A stretch of 64,000 bases of DNA from JAOARY01 sp045345765 (GCA_045345765.1 CP148265.1:1364001-1428000), one strand, 5' to 3'; positions 26,414 through 34,862 are shown, numbered from the stretch's first letter. Program-made: numbers and translations. Notes: generated by a model not told the origin, from the sequence alone.

Positions 26414-26575
26414 AAAACCACATCCTTTTACAAAATTATATATATATAGTAACATTTTGACTAAATATTTGACATAAAAATATTTATAAATTTAATATTG
26501 TTTATCGATTCTCTTCGTTCTTGTAATAATTATTTCTAAGTTATATAATTATTTTTAGAAAGAGAGGATATAAAT

Positions 26576-26815
26576 ATGATTGTAATTAGTTTTAAATCAA
26601 CACATACGGCGATGAAATTAAAGAAAATATTAAAGCAAAATGAAATAAAAAATATGACTATACCTGTTCCAAGAGCGATATCAAATAGTTGTGGAATAGC
26701 ACTTAAAATAGAAAAAGAAGATATAGCTAAAATAAAGCAGATTTCAAAAGAAAATAATATTGAATATAGTGGACTTTATGAAATTGATGGAGATAAGGCA
26801 ATAAACTTAGATTAG
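26576..26815 (+). CDS. DUF3343-family protein
   Basis: 79 residues, MIVISFKSTHTAMKLKKILK, with the family Pro-Arg and Cys region (TIPVPRAISNSCGIAL, Cys about 42). DUF3343 proteins are small predicted sulfur- or selenium-carrier-like domains often near yedF and cysteine desulfurase genes; yedF lies 5.7 kb upstream here. AGAGAGG precedes the ATG. 16 nt before DUF951, so probably co-transcribed. Confidence 0.85.
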   Translation: MIVISFKSTHTAMKLKKILKQNEIKNMTIPVPRAISNSCGIALKIEKEDIAKIKQISKENNIEYSGLYEIDGDKAINLD

Positions 26816-26831
26816 AAAGGAGAATTTATTT

Positions 26832-27029
26832 ATGCCAATGAAATTAAACGTAGGAGATATAGTAGAACTTAGAAAGACACATCCTTGTGGTGGAAATATT
26901 TTTGAGATAAAAAGAGTTGGAATGGACTTTAGGATTCTATGCAAAAAATGTGATAAACAATTATGGATTGATAGACCAACATTAGAAAAGAGAATAAAAA
27001 AGATTGTTGAAACTAAGGAAGAAAATTAA
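26832..27029 (+). CDS. DUF951-family protein
   Basis: 65 residues with the family signature VGDIVELRKTHPCGG (about 7-21) and a CKKC zinc-ribbon-like pair (RILCKKCDKQLWIDRPTLEK). Short, beta-rich, possibly nucleic-acid binding. AAAGGAG precedes the ATG at 26832. In related Clostridia this gene lies directly upstream of rpsF; here 10.7 kb of accessory DNA separates them. Confidence 0.9.
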   Translation: MPMKLNVGDIVELRKTHPCGGNIFEIKRVGMDFRILCKKCDKQLWIDRPTLEKRIKKIVETKEEN

Positions 27030-27048
27030 AATAAAGATAAAAGATACT

Positions 27049-27084
27049 GGTGCGAAACTTTTTAATGTTAAGCACCTTTTTTTT
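27049..27084 (+). terminator. terminator after DUF951
   Basis: GGTGC (27049-27053) with GCACC (27072-27076), extended by AAC/GTT, followed by T8. Marks the left edge of the inserted island. No gene lies between here and 27287. Confidence 0.85.
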
Positions 27085-27287
27085 ATTTACTTTCTATTTT
27101 AATTCCTATATTTTTTTATTAAAAAATCAAAATTATATTTACACATGTAAAATAAATAATAATAATCCTATGAATTTATATATAGTTAAAAATAGTTACA
27201 AAATAGAGAAATTAAATCAAAAAATTATAATTTATGTTAAAATAATTTGGATAATTAAAGACTTTAAAAGAGGGTGAAGACACAACA

Positions 27288-27890
27288 ATGTTACGTTTTA
27301 ATGAATTAGTTTTAACAATTGGCTTAGCTGTAATAATTTTATTGATTATTTTTATGAAATACAAAACAGGGCGGTCTAAAATATATTTGCTATTCTTTTT
27401 TATTTTCGATGTCTATTTATTATTTGTGATTAAATACACGATATTTCCAATTCCTTTAGATATGGGTGATATATTTATTTTGGAAAGTAGATTTTTTTAT
27501 AATACTAATTTCGTACTATTTGGAGATTTGACCTTTAAATCATTGTTTGAAAATCAAGTTCTTTTAAATATTTTATTATCAATGCCTTTTGGATTTGGGA
27601 TTTCATTTATTATGAAAATAAATAGAAAGAAATTAATTAATCTAGCGATATTATTTGGAGTAGTTATAGAATCATTACAATTTATAATATCTTTATTTTT
27701 AGGATTTCTTTATAGAGTTGTTGATATAAATGACGTATTTTTTAATTTTGTTGGAGTGATTTTGGGTTATATGATATTTGAAATATTTTCAGTTTTGTAT
27801 ATAAGACTTATAAAAGATAGCAAGTTAAAGAATATTGGAATTTTTAAACATATTTATAAGGTGGTGCAAAATGAGTTTGGACAGATTTAA
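27288..27890 (+). CDS. VanZ-like membrane protein
   Basis: 200 residues with five to six hydrophobic segments. VanZ family traits: YTIFPIPLDM after the second helix, NILLSMPFGFGISFI, IESLQFIISLFLGFLYRVVD and DINDVFFNFVGVILGY (the QF...R..DI.D...N..G..LG core). VanZ homologues have been linked to glycopeptide or lipoglycopeptide tolerance. Two truncated copies of its C-terminal half occur at 36782 and 37624, so this gene seeded repeats at the island's other end. The next gene overlaps its end by 20 nt. Confidence 0.85.
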   Translation: MLRFNELVLTIGLAVIILLIIFMKYKTGRSKIYLLFFFIFDVYLLFVIKYTIFPIPLDMGDIFILESRFFYNTNFVLFGDLTFKSLFENQVLLNILLSMPFGFGISFIMKINRKKLINLAILFGVVIESLQFIISLFLGFLYRVVDINDVFFNFVGVILGYMIFEIFSVLYIRLIKDSKLKNIGIFKHIYKVVQNEFGQI

Positions 27891-28365
27891 AATTTTGATG
27901 CTGTGTTGGTTTGTTATATCAAATTTATTACTTGGACATACTAAATTAGTAAGTAAAGAAGAAGATATATTAAACTATGAATATTGTAAAAATAAGGCTA
28001 TATACATATCCTTTTTTTATTTGATAATAGTATTTTTTTTTAATGCTAGTAATAGTATAAATACAATAGATTCTAAGCATATGATGAGAGTTTTATTTTT
28101 TATAATCATTATGCCTCTTGTATTCTTCAAATTTGTAAATATTTTTACAAAAATCAAACATAGCATAATGAAGTTTAAAAAAAGTATTTTTTTATTAGAA
28201 GCTTTAATTTTGATATTGTTTATTTTTGTATTAATTTTTTATTTGTTTAGCAGTAATAAAGAATATAGTTCTAAAGCTTTGTGGTTTATAATTTGTTTTG
28301 GTTTTATAGTTAATTCTACAACTATATTATCTAAAAAGAATGATAAAGAAGAAAAAGAGATATGA
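27871..28365 (+). CDS. multi-pass membrane protein
   Basis: 164 residues from ATG 27871 with AAGGTGGTG in front, overlapping the VanZ gene by 20 nt. Four hydrophobic segments (ILMLCWFVISNLLLG, AIYISFFYLIIVFFF, VLFFIIIMPLVFF, LILILFIFVLIFYLF) and a charged tail (KKNDKEEKEI). Not recognised. Translational coupling suggests it works with the VanZ-like protein. Confidence 0.65.
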   Translation: MSLDRFKILMLCWFVISNLLLGHTKLVSKEEDILNYEYCKNKAIYISFFYLIIVFFFNASNSINTIDSKHMMRVLFFIIIMPLVFFKFVNIFTKIKHSIMKFKKSIFLLEALILILFIFVLIFYLFSSNKEYSSKALWFIICFGFIVNSTTILSKKNDKEEKEI

Positions 28366-28406
28366 TAGTAGATTGTATGATGATTTGAATTTGGAGGTGA
28401 TGTATT

Positions 28407-28592
28407 TTGATTAAGTCAAATAAACAAAGAAAATTAATTACATTAGGAATTATATTGGTGTATTTATTTATATGTCATCATTTGTACATATGGGAGATTA
28501 ATTTGTATATAAAAACCATAATAAAAACCTCATTAACATTTCTTTGCTTGTATTTGTATTATAGGAATGTAAGAGATGTATATGATAAATAA
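28407..28592 (+). CDS. small membrane protein, 61 residues
   Basis: Starts at TTG 28407 with GGAGG 9 nt upstream: MIKSNKQRKLITLGIILVYL, a second hydrophobic helix (TIIKTSLTFLCLYLYY) and a charged end. Two-pass topology. Family unknown. Lies 41 nt after the previous membrane protein, likely the same transcript. Confidence 0.6.
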   Translation: MIKSNKQRKLITLGIILVYLFICHHLYIWEINLYIKTIIKTSLTFLCLYLYYRNVRDVYDK

Positions 28593-28673
28593 AAAGTAGA
28601 TTTTATTATATTAATATAAATTTATTATATAAAAATATTAGACTAAGTTTATAACTATATTGGGGGAGATATC

Positions 28674-29051
28674 GTGCAAAAGAATAATGCTTTATCTATA
28701 GCTATAATTATATTTTCTTTGAGTATATTAATTAGTTCTATTTCCATTTCTAAATCAATTAGATATGGCATGAACTTTAGGGGAAATATTGAAGTTGAGG
28801 ATATAAAGGTCTCAAAAGAGGAAAATCAAATTATAGAGGGAATATTGATGGATGATACAAAGGCAGCAAAGTATTTAGGTTTATCATTTGATGAGTTTCG
28901 TAGACTTGTAAATCAAGATATGAAAGACGAAAGAGAAAAGAAAGTATCTGATCCATATTATTATATTCCATATATACAGGTAGGATATGTTAATTATTAT
29001 AGTAGAAAAGAGTTAGATAAATGGATAGAACACAGGATGTTTTCAAATTAA
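28674..29051 (+). CDS. membrane-tethered excisionase-like winged-helix protein
   Basis: 125 residues, GTG start with GGGGGAG upstream. One N-terminal membrane helix (ALSIAIIIFSLSILISSIS), a linker, then a C-terminal domain reading MDDTKAAKYLGLSFDEFRRL and later VGYVNYYSRKELDKWIEHR. The order (helix-turn-helix A.YLGLS...F, then a basic wing, then SRKELDKWI) is that of MerR/AlpA-type excisionase domains. Attaching such a domain to the membrane is unusual. DNA binding and regulation of island genes are inferred only. Confidence 0.55.
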   Translation: MQKNNALSIAIIIFSLSILISSISISKSIRYGMNFRGNIEVEDIKVSKEENQIIEGILMDDTKAAKYLGLSFDEFRRLVNQDMKDEREKKVSDPYYYIPYIQVGYVNYYSRKELDKWIEHRMFSN

Positions 29052-29140
29052 AAGTATTTAAAAAGATGAAAAATTTAGTAAATATGTTGTAATAATGATA
29101 AGTTTATTTTATAAGTCGTAGATTTCAAGGGAGGCATATA

Positions 29141-29632
29141 ATGTCTTATGATTTAAATATAATGATATTCAAGCAAGAAAAAAATTGGGATATTGATATA
29201 TATAATGGATTAACTATAGCCAATGAGGCAAAAAGAACATTAAAATATACAAATGATTTGTGGCGATTTATATCTAATATAGATGCAAGTTGGTATGAAA
29301 TAACATTAGATTCTAATGGTGTTAAAACGGCTTATGAAATTATTGATAGTGATTTTGATAAGGAATGCAAAGATAAATTTAATTGGATTGAGGATGAAGA
29401 TATTTTGTCTAATTTGACTCCGATTATTTTTAATAATAAATATAAAGACTCATTAAAAGAAATAATGAATAAGATGCTTGATCTATCATCAATAAAAACT
29501 ATTTTGTTCAAAGCTAGATACCAAGGTGGAGATAAAGAATTTGTAGAAGGTGTGATACCTTTTGAAAAATTTAAAATTATGATGGACGAAGAAAAATTAA
29601 TGTTCAATATTTGTTATATCATAGAAAAATAA
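29141..29632 (+). CDS. hypothetical soluble protein, possible immunity protein
   Basis: 163 residues, acidic, no signal or membrane segment (MSYDLNIMIFKQEKNWDIDI..., NLTPIIFNNKYKDSLKEI). AGGGAGG precedes the ATG. No family recognised. Immunity function is suggested only by size, acidity and position in an island of toxin parts. Confidence 0.55.
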   Translation: MSYDLNIMIFKQEKNWDIDIYNGLTIANEAKRTLKYTNDLWRFISNIDASWYEITLDSNGVKTAYEIIDSDFDKECKDKFNWIEDEDILSNLTPIIFNNKYKDSLKEIMNKMLDLSSIKTILFKARYQGGDKEFVEGVIPFEKFKIMMDEEKLMFNICYIIEK

Positions 29633-29764
29633 ATCATAAAGATTTACGTTTTAGTATACATAGATAAAACAAGTGATAGATTTAGTGATTAAATATAGTT
29701 GTATTAAAAAACAGTATAAGTTTAAAAAATAGAATTTTAATACTAAAAAAATTATAAATAATAT

Positions 29765-29784
29765 AAAAAAACGTATGTTTTTTG
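29765..29784. terminator. terminator-like hairpin
   Basis: A-run ending AAC (29765-29772) pairs with GTTTTTT (29777-29783). 29633-29989 holds this, the next terminator, the poly-T tract and a palindrome, but no gene. Confidence 0.6.
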
Positions 29785-29880
29785 TCTTGATTATAAAATG
29801 CCTCACTTAATTAAAGTGGTGAAATATGTGTTTGAAGTAAAAAAAATAAAAACAAAAAACAATTTAATACTAAAAAGAAG

Positions 29881-29920
29881 CAATATAGGAAAACTGTATT
29901 GTTTTTTTTTTTTTTTTTTT
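29881..29920 (+). terminator. terminator with T19 tract upstream of the Hint toxin gene (duplicated unit)
   Basis: CAATATA (29881-29887) pairs with TGTATTG (29895-29901), then 19 consecutive T (29902-29920). The same hairpin recurs at 34758-34794 with T16. The whole 29857-30020 block is duplicated at 34734-34895. Confidence 0.85.
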
Positions 29921-29942
29921 GATAAAATTGAGAAAGATTTGA

Positions 29943-29960
29943 ATTATTTGGCCAAATAAT
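29943..29960. promoter_or_regulatory. 18-bp perfect palindrome upstream of the Hint toxin gene
   Basis: ATTATTTGGCCAAATAAT, 30 nt before the toxin ATG and close to the ribosome-binding site AGAGGTGG. Conserved with one change before the second toxin gene, which supports an operator or mRNA control role. Confidence 0.65.
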
Positions 29961-29989
29961 CTAATTAATAAAAAAGAGGTGGTTAGATT

Positions 29990-31150
29990 ATGAGTAATTT
30001 TAAAAAAAATAATAAAATAATATCGACATTATTACTTTTTGTAATGATATTCCAAATAGGTTTTACTAGTGCAAGTTTTGCGTCAGAAAGAAATGAAATA
30101 TATACAGGATTTGTAGATTCACCTTATTGTGATGATTTAAGCAAAGAAGACATAGCTATGATTATGGAGCTTATAAATGATCCAGAAGTACAAGCAATTA
30201 TGGATGAGTTATTTCTTGAGTTTTCAAAAGATAAAAATAGACATTCTAGAAAAATAAAATGGACTCAAGCAGATGATGTACTAGCTGGACTTATAGATGG
30301 TGTCAAAGATGAAGTTGGAGATTTGGTTGACGGAGTTGCAAGTATTTTTAAAGTAAGTACATATAAAGGAATAATTTCTTTATGCAAGGCATTAGTTACA
30401 GAAGAGATTACATTAAAAGAATTAGGAAAATATCTTGTTAAAGATGCATTAGAGCCTTTTGAATATGTTATTGAACACGGTGATGAAATTTTTTCTGGTG
30501 AAGAAGTTAGTGATACAGTTGTAAGAAAATTTAGTAAAAATTTAGGTAAATGTGTATTAACTATTTTAGCATCATCAAAATTAACTGCAAAAGTGGTTGA
30601 TAAAGTTGATGGATTTGGGAAAATAGCTAAGAAGTTTAAAAAAGTAGAAGACAAGCTTGATGATTTTGCTTGTTTCACACAAGGAACTAAGGTTTTAACT
30701 GATGATGGATTAAAGAATATAGAAGATATAAAAGTTAATGATTTAGTATTTGCTAAAGATGTAGAAAACAATAAAAAAGATTATAAGATTGTTAAAGAAT
30801 TGTATCAAAATAAGGTAGATACAATATTAAAACTTAATATAGATGGACAAATAATAAATACAACATTAAATCATCCATTCTACAAGAAAGATATTGGATT
30901 TGTAGAGGCTTCTAAATTAGAAGTAAATGATGTATTATTAAATAGTAATGATGAAGAAGTAAAAGTATTAGCAAAAGAAGAGATAAGTTTTGATGAAGGT
31001 ATAGTAGTATATAATTTAAATGTAGAAGATTATCATACCTATTATGTAGGTTCAAATAATGTATTGGTTCACAATAAATGCTGGAAAAATTCTATTATAA
31101 AAAGAAATATAAATAAAGTGAAAGATGATTTTCTTAAAAAAATGGAATAG
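29990..31150 (+). CDS. secreted polymorphic-toxin precursor with Hint domain (toxin tip out of frame)
   Basis: 386 residues in the encoded frame. Sec signal peptide (KNNKIISTLLLFVMIFQIGF, cleavage near SFASE), an N-terminal module shared with the gene at 34863 (KIKWTQADDVLAGLIDGVKD...), then a Hint/intein-like autoprocessing domain beginning CFTQGTKVLTDDGLKNIEDI (Cys about 226) with the TTLNHPFY block and ending NVEDYHTYYVGSNNVLVHNK. A VHN end is the normal cleavage site that releases a C-terminal toxin. Just after it an A7 tract (31136-31142) puts the toxin tip out of frame, giving a stop at 31150. Restoring A8 yields a 436-residue protein ending at 31299. Immunity-like genes follow. Confidence 0.85.
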   Translation: MSNFKKNNKIISTLLLFVMIFQIGFTSASFASERNEIYTGFVDSPYCDDLSKEDIAMIMELINDPEVQAIMDELFLEFSKDKNRHSRKIKWTQADDVLAGLIDGVKDEVGDLVDGVASIFKVSTYKGIISLCKALVTEEITLKELGKYLVKDALEPFEYVIEHGDEIFSGEEVSDTVVRKFSKNLGKCVLTILASSKLTAKVVDKVDGFGKIAKKFKKVEDKLDDFACFTQGTKVLTDDGLKNIEDIKVNDLVFAKDVENNKKDYKIVKELYQNKVDTILKLNIDGQIINTTLNHPFYKKDIGFVEASKLEVNDVLLNSNDEEVKVLAKEEISFDEGIVVYNLNVEDYHTYYVGSNNVLVHNKCWKNSIIKRNINKVKDDFLKKME

Positions 31151-31299
31151 ATGCACATCAATTAAAAAAAGATTTTTTAGGAGAAAAAACAAAAGTATCT
31201 AGATATGATATTTATAAAGATAAAGACACTAAAGAATTATTAATATATAGAAAAGGTGGAAAGGGAGAACCTATAGAAACTGGTGTTTATTTAGATTAA
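31143..31299 (+). pseudogene. out-of-frame C-terminal toxin domain of the Hint precursor
   Basis: With one extra A the frame reads GIDAHQLKKDFLGEKTKVSR, then YDIYKDKDTKELLIYRKGGK, then GEPIETGVYLD and stop. The order AH-lKk-fLG....srYDiY.d, then a GGKGEPI.TG motif, resembles a short toxin tip seen at the ends of many polymorphic toxins (called type 33 from memory). DUF4279-type genes directly follow. No catalytic mechanism can be claimed. Confidence 0.65.
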
Positions 31300-31311
31300 A
31301 AGGAGAGTATA

Positions 31312-31695
31312 ATGGCAAAAGTAACAGTGTGTTTTTGTATATCAACAGAAAAAGATATGGATATGGATATGTTCACAAAAAAGTTAGGAATAATACCAAC
31401 AGATATATTTAAAAAAACACCATCAAAACCGTTTAGTGGGAATGAGTGGTCATTAGAAATAAAAAAAGAAAATACAATATATGCAAATGATGTTGCTAAA
31501 GAGTTGTTAAACATAATATATCCTAAGCTAGAAATTCTTAAAAGTTTACAGTCTAGGTATAATCACATAGAGTATAGTTTAGTATATTTAATAGATCCCT
31601 ATGAAGGAGAAAAAGCAAAAATTATAATAGACAAAGAAACAATGATGTTTGCAAAGGAAATAAATGCAGACTTAATGATTGATCAATTATATTAG
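31312..31695 (+). CDS. DUF4279-like immunity protein
   Basis: 127 residues. Reads VTVCFCISTEKDMDMDMFTK then KLGIIPTDIFKKTP and WSLEIKKEN, the strand-helix-LGI.PT...W pattern of DUF4279, a family common beside polymorphic toxins and presumed to be immunity proteins. It begins 12 nt after the toxin tip with AGGAG, the expected cognate place. Confidence 0.65.
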   Translation: MAKVTVCFCISTEKDMDMDMFTKKLGIIPTDIFKKTPSKPFSGNEWSLEIKKENTIYANDVAKELLNIIYPKLEILKSLQSRYNHIEYSLVYLIDPYEGEKAKIIIDKETMMFAKEINADLMIDQLY

Positions 31696-31709
31696 AAAAG
31701 AGGTTTTTT

Positions 31710-32087
31710 ATGGCAAGTTTAAGCTTGAAATTCATGATTAAAGAAAATGAATTATTAAATAAAGATAAAATATCTAAAATACTTAGTTTAGATTATAATT
31801 ACAATCTAAAAAATCGCTGGGTTTATGAAGTGTATATAGATGATTCAGTTGATGTAAATGAACTTCTAAAAATATTATTAGATATATTAAATCCTAAAAA
31901 AACTTTGTTGATTAATTTGAAGAAAGATTATAATTTGGATTATGCTCTAAAATTTGATTTGAGTCCTGATGAAAGAGGAAATCCAGATATATTTTTTACT
32001 AAAAATGATTTTGATTTATTTATAGATATAGATTGTGATATAGAAATAAATCAAGAAATATCTGAGAATGATGATGACTGGGATTAA
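31710..32087 (+). CDS. DUF4279-like paralogue, immunity candidate
   Basis: 125 residues, MASLSLKFMIKENELLNKDK, then KNRWVYEVYID and a long acidic C-terminus (EINQEISENDDDWD). Same overall plan as the gene upstream (first strand, helix, W-containing strand, helix, strand with Y.L.FDL). AGAGG before the ATG, 14 nt after its neighbour. Probably a second, diverged immunity protein. Confidence 0.55.
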   Translation: MASLSLKFMIKENELLNKDKISKILSLDYNYNLKNRWVYEVYIDDSVDVNELLKILLDILNPKKTLLINLKKDYNLDYALKFDLSPDERGNPDIFFTKNDFDLFIDIDCDIEINQEISENDDDWD

Positions 32088-32112
32088 ATAGATTTAGCTA
32101 TAGTTAGTAGGG

Positions 32113-32148
32113 AAAAAGCTAGTGGGAAATTACCACTAGCTTTATTTT
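32113..32148 (+). terminator. terminator after toxin/immunity block 1
   Basis: AAAGCTAGTGG (32115-32125) pairs with CCACTAGCTTT (32133-32143), then TTTT after one A. Confidence 0.9.
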
Positions 32149-32166
32149 AATAAATGGAGAATTTAT

Positions 32167-32676
32167 ATGATTTTTATAAAAACATATATAAAAAATGTTA
32201 AAAAAGAAATAAAAGATTTGAATCCAAAGGTAAAAGATTATTTTGCTGAATTTGAAACTCTAAAAAATAATAATTTAGAATTAGAAAAAACTAATTATGA
32301 ATATTTAGAGGGATACATATACATTCGATATGGCGATGATATAATTATGGATTTTTATTATTTTGACAATATAATATATCTATGGGGATATTTTATTAAT
32401 GCTTTTGAAGAATTATTGTTAGAAGGTAAAGCTTTATTTTATTTTCCAGATCAACCTATAGAAATAAAAATGAAATTTATAGGGAAAAAACAAATATTAT
32501 TGACCTTGGATAAGAAGTTTAAATTTGTTTTGCCAAGTATTGATTTTTTAGAATTAATGTTAAATGAAGCATATTATTTTTGTGAAAATATAAAAGTATA
32601 TTTTAGACAAAAAAATGATGCTGAATATGAATTGGAGAGAATAAAAAAATTAAGAGCTTTACTTGATGAACATTAA
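32167..32676 (+). CDS. hypothetical protein, immunity candidate
   Basis: 169 residues. FIKTYIKNVKKEIKDLNPKV leads, with many aromatic residues in the middle (DFYYFDNIIYLWGYFINAFE) and a charged helical end. No signal or clear membrane segment. Not recognised. An open frame continues out of phase after its stop (see 32670), hinting at C-terminal frameshift. Confidence 0.5.
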   Translation: MIFIKTYIKNVKKEIKDLNPKVKDYFAEFETLKNNNLELEKTNYEYLEGYIYIRYGDDIIMDFYYFDNIIYLWGYFINAFEELLLEGKALFYFPDQPIEIKMKFIGKKQILLTLDKKFKFVLPSIDFLELMLNEAYYFCENIKVYFRQKNDAEYELERIKKLRALLDEH

Positions 32677-32783
32677 AAACTATAGAAGCTTTAAATAACA
32701 GGAAAGAAAAAAGTGATTATATTGCACCTCGTTTTAATTATGTAGGAATGGATGAAGAATCAGAAGATGATGATATAGAGTAA
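32670..32783 (+). pseudogene. gene remnant after the 32.2 kb protein
   Basis: Open frame without its own start: TLKTIEALNNRKEKSDYIAP, then RFNYVGMDEESEDDDIE and stop. It overlaps the end of the previous gene in another frame. It is either the original C-terminus shifted out of frame or a scrap of another gene. Confidence 0.4.
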
Positions 32784-32807
32784 TAAACTAATTGAGGGGT
32801 TTGCTGA

Positions 32808-33323
32808 GTGAATAGAAAAGAAGCAATAAGAATAATATCAATAAATATTTTAGATAAATTAAAAAAAGAAGAAAGAGAAAATCAAATATTGAATTATTGG
32901 TGTATTGATGAAGAAGATTTAGAATACAGAGCTTTATCAAAAAAATTAAAATATGAAATGGATAATTATTTAGAACCACAAGATGATGTTTGTGATTCTA
33001 AATATGATGAATTAATATTTCTATCATTGAAAAATGAATTTATAGGCGTAAAAAATGAATATTTATCTTCAATAATATCAAAAATAAAAAAGAAAGATAT
33101 TATAGTAATTGGAAAGGTTGAAGAATTATACCCATGTCATTGTTGTGGTTATAAGACTTTGAGCGAACAAGGTGAATATGATATTTGTAATATTTGTTAT
33201 TGGGAAGATGATGGAACTAGAGAATTAGATAAATATAGCTTTGTTAATAAAATGAGCTTACTAGAAGCTAAAAAAGTTACACTAAAAAATAATAGTGAAA
33301 AAGACAATAAGTATTATAGATAG
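32808..33323 (+). CDS. CPCC-type cysteine-rich domain protein
   Basis: 171 residues. The N-terminal two thirds are helical and charged. Then YPCHCCGYKTL and YDICNICYWEDDGTRE form the CPCC-type zinc-binding motif (two Cys pairs, about residues 105-135). CPCC domains are frequent in genes accompanying polymorphic toxins. GTG start with GAGGGG upstream. Function unknown; an immunity or accessory role is inferred from context. Confidence 0.65.
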   Translation: MNRKEAIRIISINILDKLKKEERENQILNYWCIDEEDLEYRALSKKLKYEMDNYLEPQDDVCDSKYDELIFLSLKNEFIGVKNEYLSSIISKIKKKDIIVIGKVEELYPCHCCGYKTLSEQGEYDICNICYWEDDGTRELDKYSFVNKMSLLEAKKVTLKNNSEKDNKYYR

Positions 33324-33411
33324 CAGCTTTAACTATTAGTGGAAGTGAACATGTATTATGAAGATGAAATTTCTGGTATAATAGATTAAGAATATATAAG
33401 GAAGTGATACT

Positions 33412-33822
33412 TTGAATATAAATCAGGAAACAGTTGATATTATAAAGGATTTTTTAGTAAAAAAAATAAATCCTATATTTATATATATTTTTGGATCTTC
33501 TGTATGTGGAAACTTTAATGATGATAGTGATATTGATATAGGTTTTTTTAAATTTGAAGACATAAACAGTTATGAATTATTTTTTATGCAAGAGGAACTA
33601 GCAGATATTTTAAAAAGAGATGTGGATTTAATAAATCTAAAAAATTCGACAACTGTATTTAAAGCTCAAGTTGTAGGTTTTGGTGAATTGATATATCAAA
33701 ATAATGAAAATATTATAACTGAATTTAGAATAAGATCTTTAAAAGAATATGCAAAATTAAATGAAGAAAGAAAAATTATAATAGATAAAATGAGAGAGGA
33801 GATAATGGATAAATATGAATGA
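33412..33822 (+). CDS. mntA: MntA-type nucleotidyltransferase antitoxin
   Basis: 136 residues. The minimal nucleotidyltransferase signature FGSSVCGNFNDDSDIDIG (about 27-44) gives GSx10DxD. A DVDLINL strand later supplies the third acidic residue. MntA enzymes neutralise the HEPN RNase HepT by AMPylation. TTG start with GGAAGTG upstream and a TATAAT at about 33373. The hepT frame that should follow is only a 14-codon stub, so MntA is an orphan. Confidence 0.8.
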   Translation: MNINQETVDIIKDFLVKKINPIFIYIFGSSVCGNFNDDSDIDIGFFKFEDINSYELFFMQEELADILKRDVDLINLKNSTTVFKAQVVGFGELIYQNNENIITEFRIRSLKEYAKLNEERKIIIDKMREEIMDKYE

Positions 33823-33859
33823 TGTGATAATAAATTTGAAAAATAAAAAAATAGATTGA
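33815..33859 (+). pseudogene. 14-codon stub of a HepT (HEPN) toxin gene
   Basis: An ATG overlapping the mntA stop starts MNDVIINLKNKKID and ends at TGA. HepT proteins often begin MNDV..N, at this very position, so a deletion or replacement probably removed the rest. Confidence 0.5.
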
Positions 33860-33900
33860 ATTTAGCAGATTAGTTAATTGTAATAGGAGAGATTTTTTTT

Positions 33901-34539
33901 ATGATTAATAAAATAGAAGAACTTTTAAATATTGATAAATTTCGAAAAAATAATTCTAAACTTAAATTAGAAGAACAACTAGATTTAATAGATCCGTTAT
34001 TAGATTTTGATTTTATAGCTGATAAAAATTCAAATAATAGCTATTTGTTAGATTATCTACCTCTAAAAGCTTTAGATTTTAATAAATACAAACATTTAGA
34101 AATATGTTATGATTTTGTTTTATCTAATAAAATATCTTTGAAAAAATTTACAGATTGTGAAGATAAAATTAAAAATTTTTTAGAAAAACTATGGGTTGCG
34201 AATCACTTATTTATCTATACAGACTTAAGATATATCGAATGTACGAAAAGAATAATTAAAGTATTAAATGACAAGGAAATTAAAATATTCAAGGAATTTT
34301 ATAATAAAATAAAAATGGAAGATAAGTTATTTTACATTTTAGATGATTATGAACTTTTAAATATTATAATAAAATTATCGACAAGAGAATTAATTTTTTC
34401 TTTATTATATTTCAAGGAAGTTAAATCAGTTTTTTGGTTTGATAATTTAGTTTTGCCTTGTTATTTAAATGAGAGTTCAATTGATTTAATAGAAAAAATT
34501 TCAACAACAGAAGGTCTTTATCTTAGAAAAAAAGATTAA
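33901..34539 (+). CDS. hypothetical helical protein, immunity candidate
   Basis: 212 residues, leucine- and lysine-rich, predicted helical (KIEELLNIDKFRKNNSKLKL..., IIIKLSTRELIFSLLYFKEV). No signal peptide or motif recognised. AGGAGAG about 11 nt before the ATG. Lies after the MntA remnant and before the second toxin block. Confidence 0.5.
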   Translation: MINKIEELLNIDKFRKNNSKLKLEEQLDLIDPLLDFDFIADKNSNNSYLLDYLPLKALDFNKYKHLEICYDFVLSNKISLKKFTDCEDKIKNFLEKLWVANHLFIYTDLRYIECTKRIIKVLNDKEIKIFKEFYNKIKMEDKLFYILDDYELLNIIIKLSTRELIFSLLYFKEVKSVFWFDNLVLPCYLNESSIDLIEKISTTEGLYLRKKD

Positions 34540-34572
34540 AAGTAGAATAGATTATTAATAATATGAAGAGAA

Positions 34573-34731
34573 ATGGGAGATAAAGAGTTTATTAAAAAAA
34601 TAGGCAATCAAAAATCAACAAGATATAGAATTAAATAGTTAGATTTTTTAGGAAAATATGAAAATAAAAAATTTATAAATAATACGCTTAAAGTTCTTAA
34701 ATATGCATTTAAAGTAAAGAAAGAAATTTAA
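34573..34731 (+). pseudogene. small gene remnant with internal stop
   Basis: Reads MGDKEFIKKIGNQKSTRYRI, K, amber stop, then LDFLGKYENKKFINNTLKVL and a TAA at 34731, all in one frame. It looks like a short gene broken by one stop. Otherwise 34540-34862 contains only the duplicated terminator, poly-T and palindrome block. Confidence 0.4.
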
Positions 34732-34757
34732 AAAAGCAATTTAATACTAAAAAGAAG

Positions 34758-34794
34758 CAATACAGGAAAAATGTATTGTTTTTTTTTTTTTTTT
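34758..34794 (+). terminator. terminator with T16 tract upstream of the second toxin gene
   Basis: CAATACA (34758-34764) pairs perfectly with TGTATTG (34772-34778), then 16 T (34779-34794). Duplicate of 29881-29920 with a shorter T tract. Confidence 0.88.
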
Positions 34795-34816
34795 GATAAA
34801 ATTGAGAAAGATTTGA

Positions 34817-34834
34817 ATTATTTGGCTAAATAAT
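34817..34834. promoter_or_regulatory. 18-bp near-palindrome upstream of the second toxin gene
   Basis: ATTATTTGGCTAAATAAT, the counterpart of 29943-29960 with one base changed at the centre. Confidence 0.6.
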
Positions 34835-34862
34835 CTAATTAATAAAAAAAGGTGGTTAGATT

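Noticed and set aside
27050..27277. 75-residue frame after DUF951
   Set aside because: It starts inside the DUF951 terminator hairpin, has no ribosome-binding site and low-complexity Asn/Ile/Lys content.
30265..30771. Minus-strand 168-residue frame across the Hint toxin gene
   Set aside because: Ser/Thr-rich reverse frame without initiation signals; the + strand carries clear signal peptide and Hint motifs.
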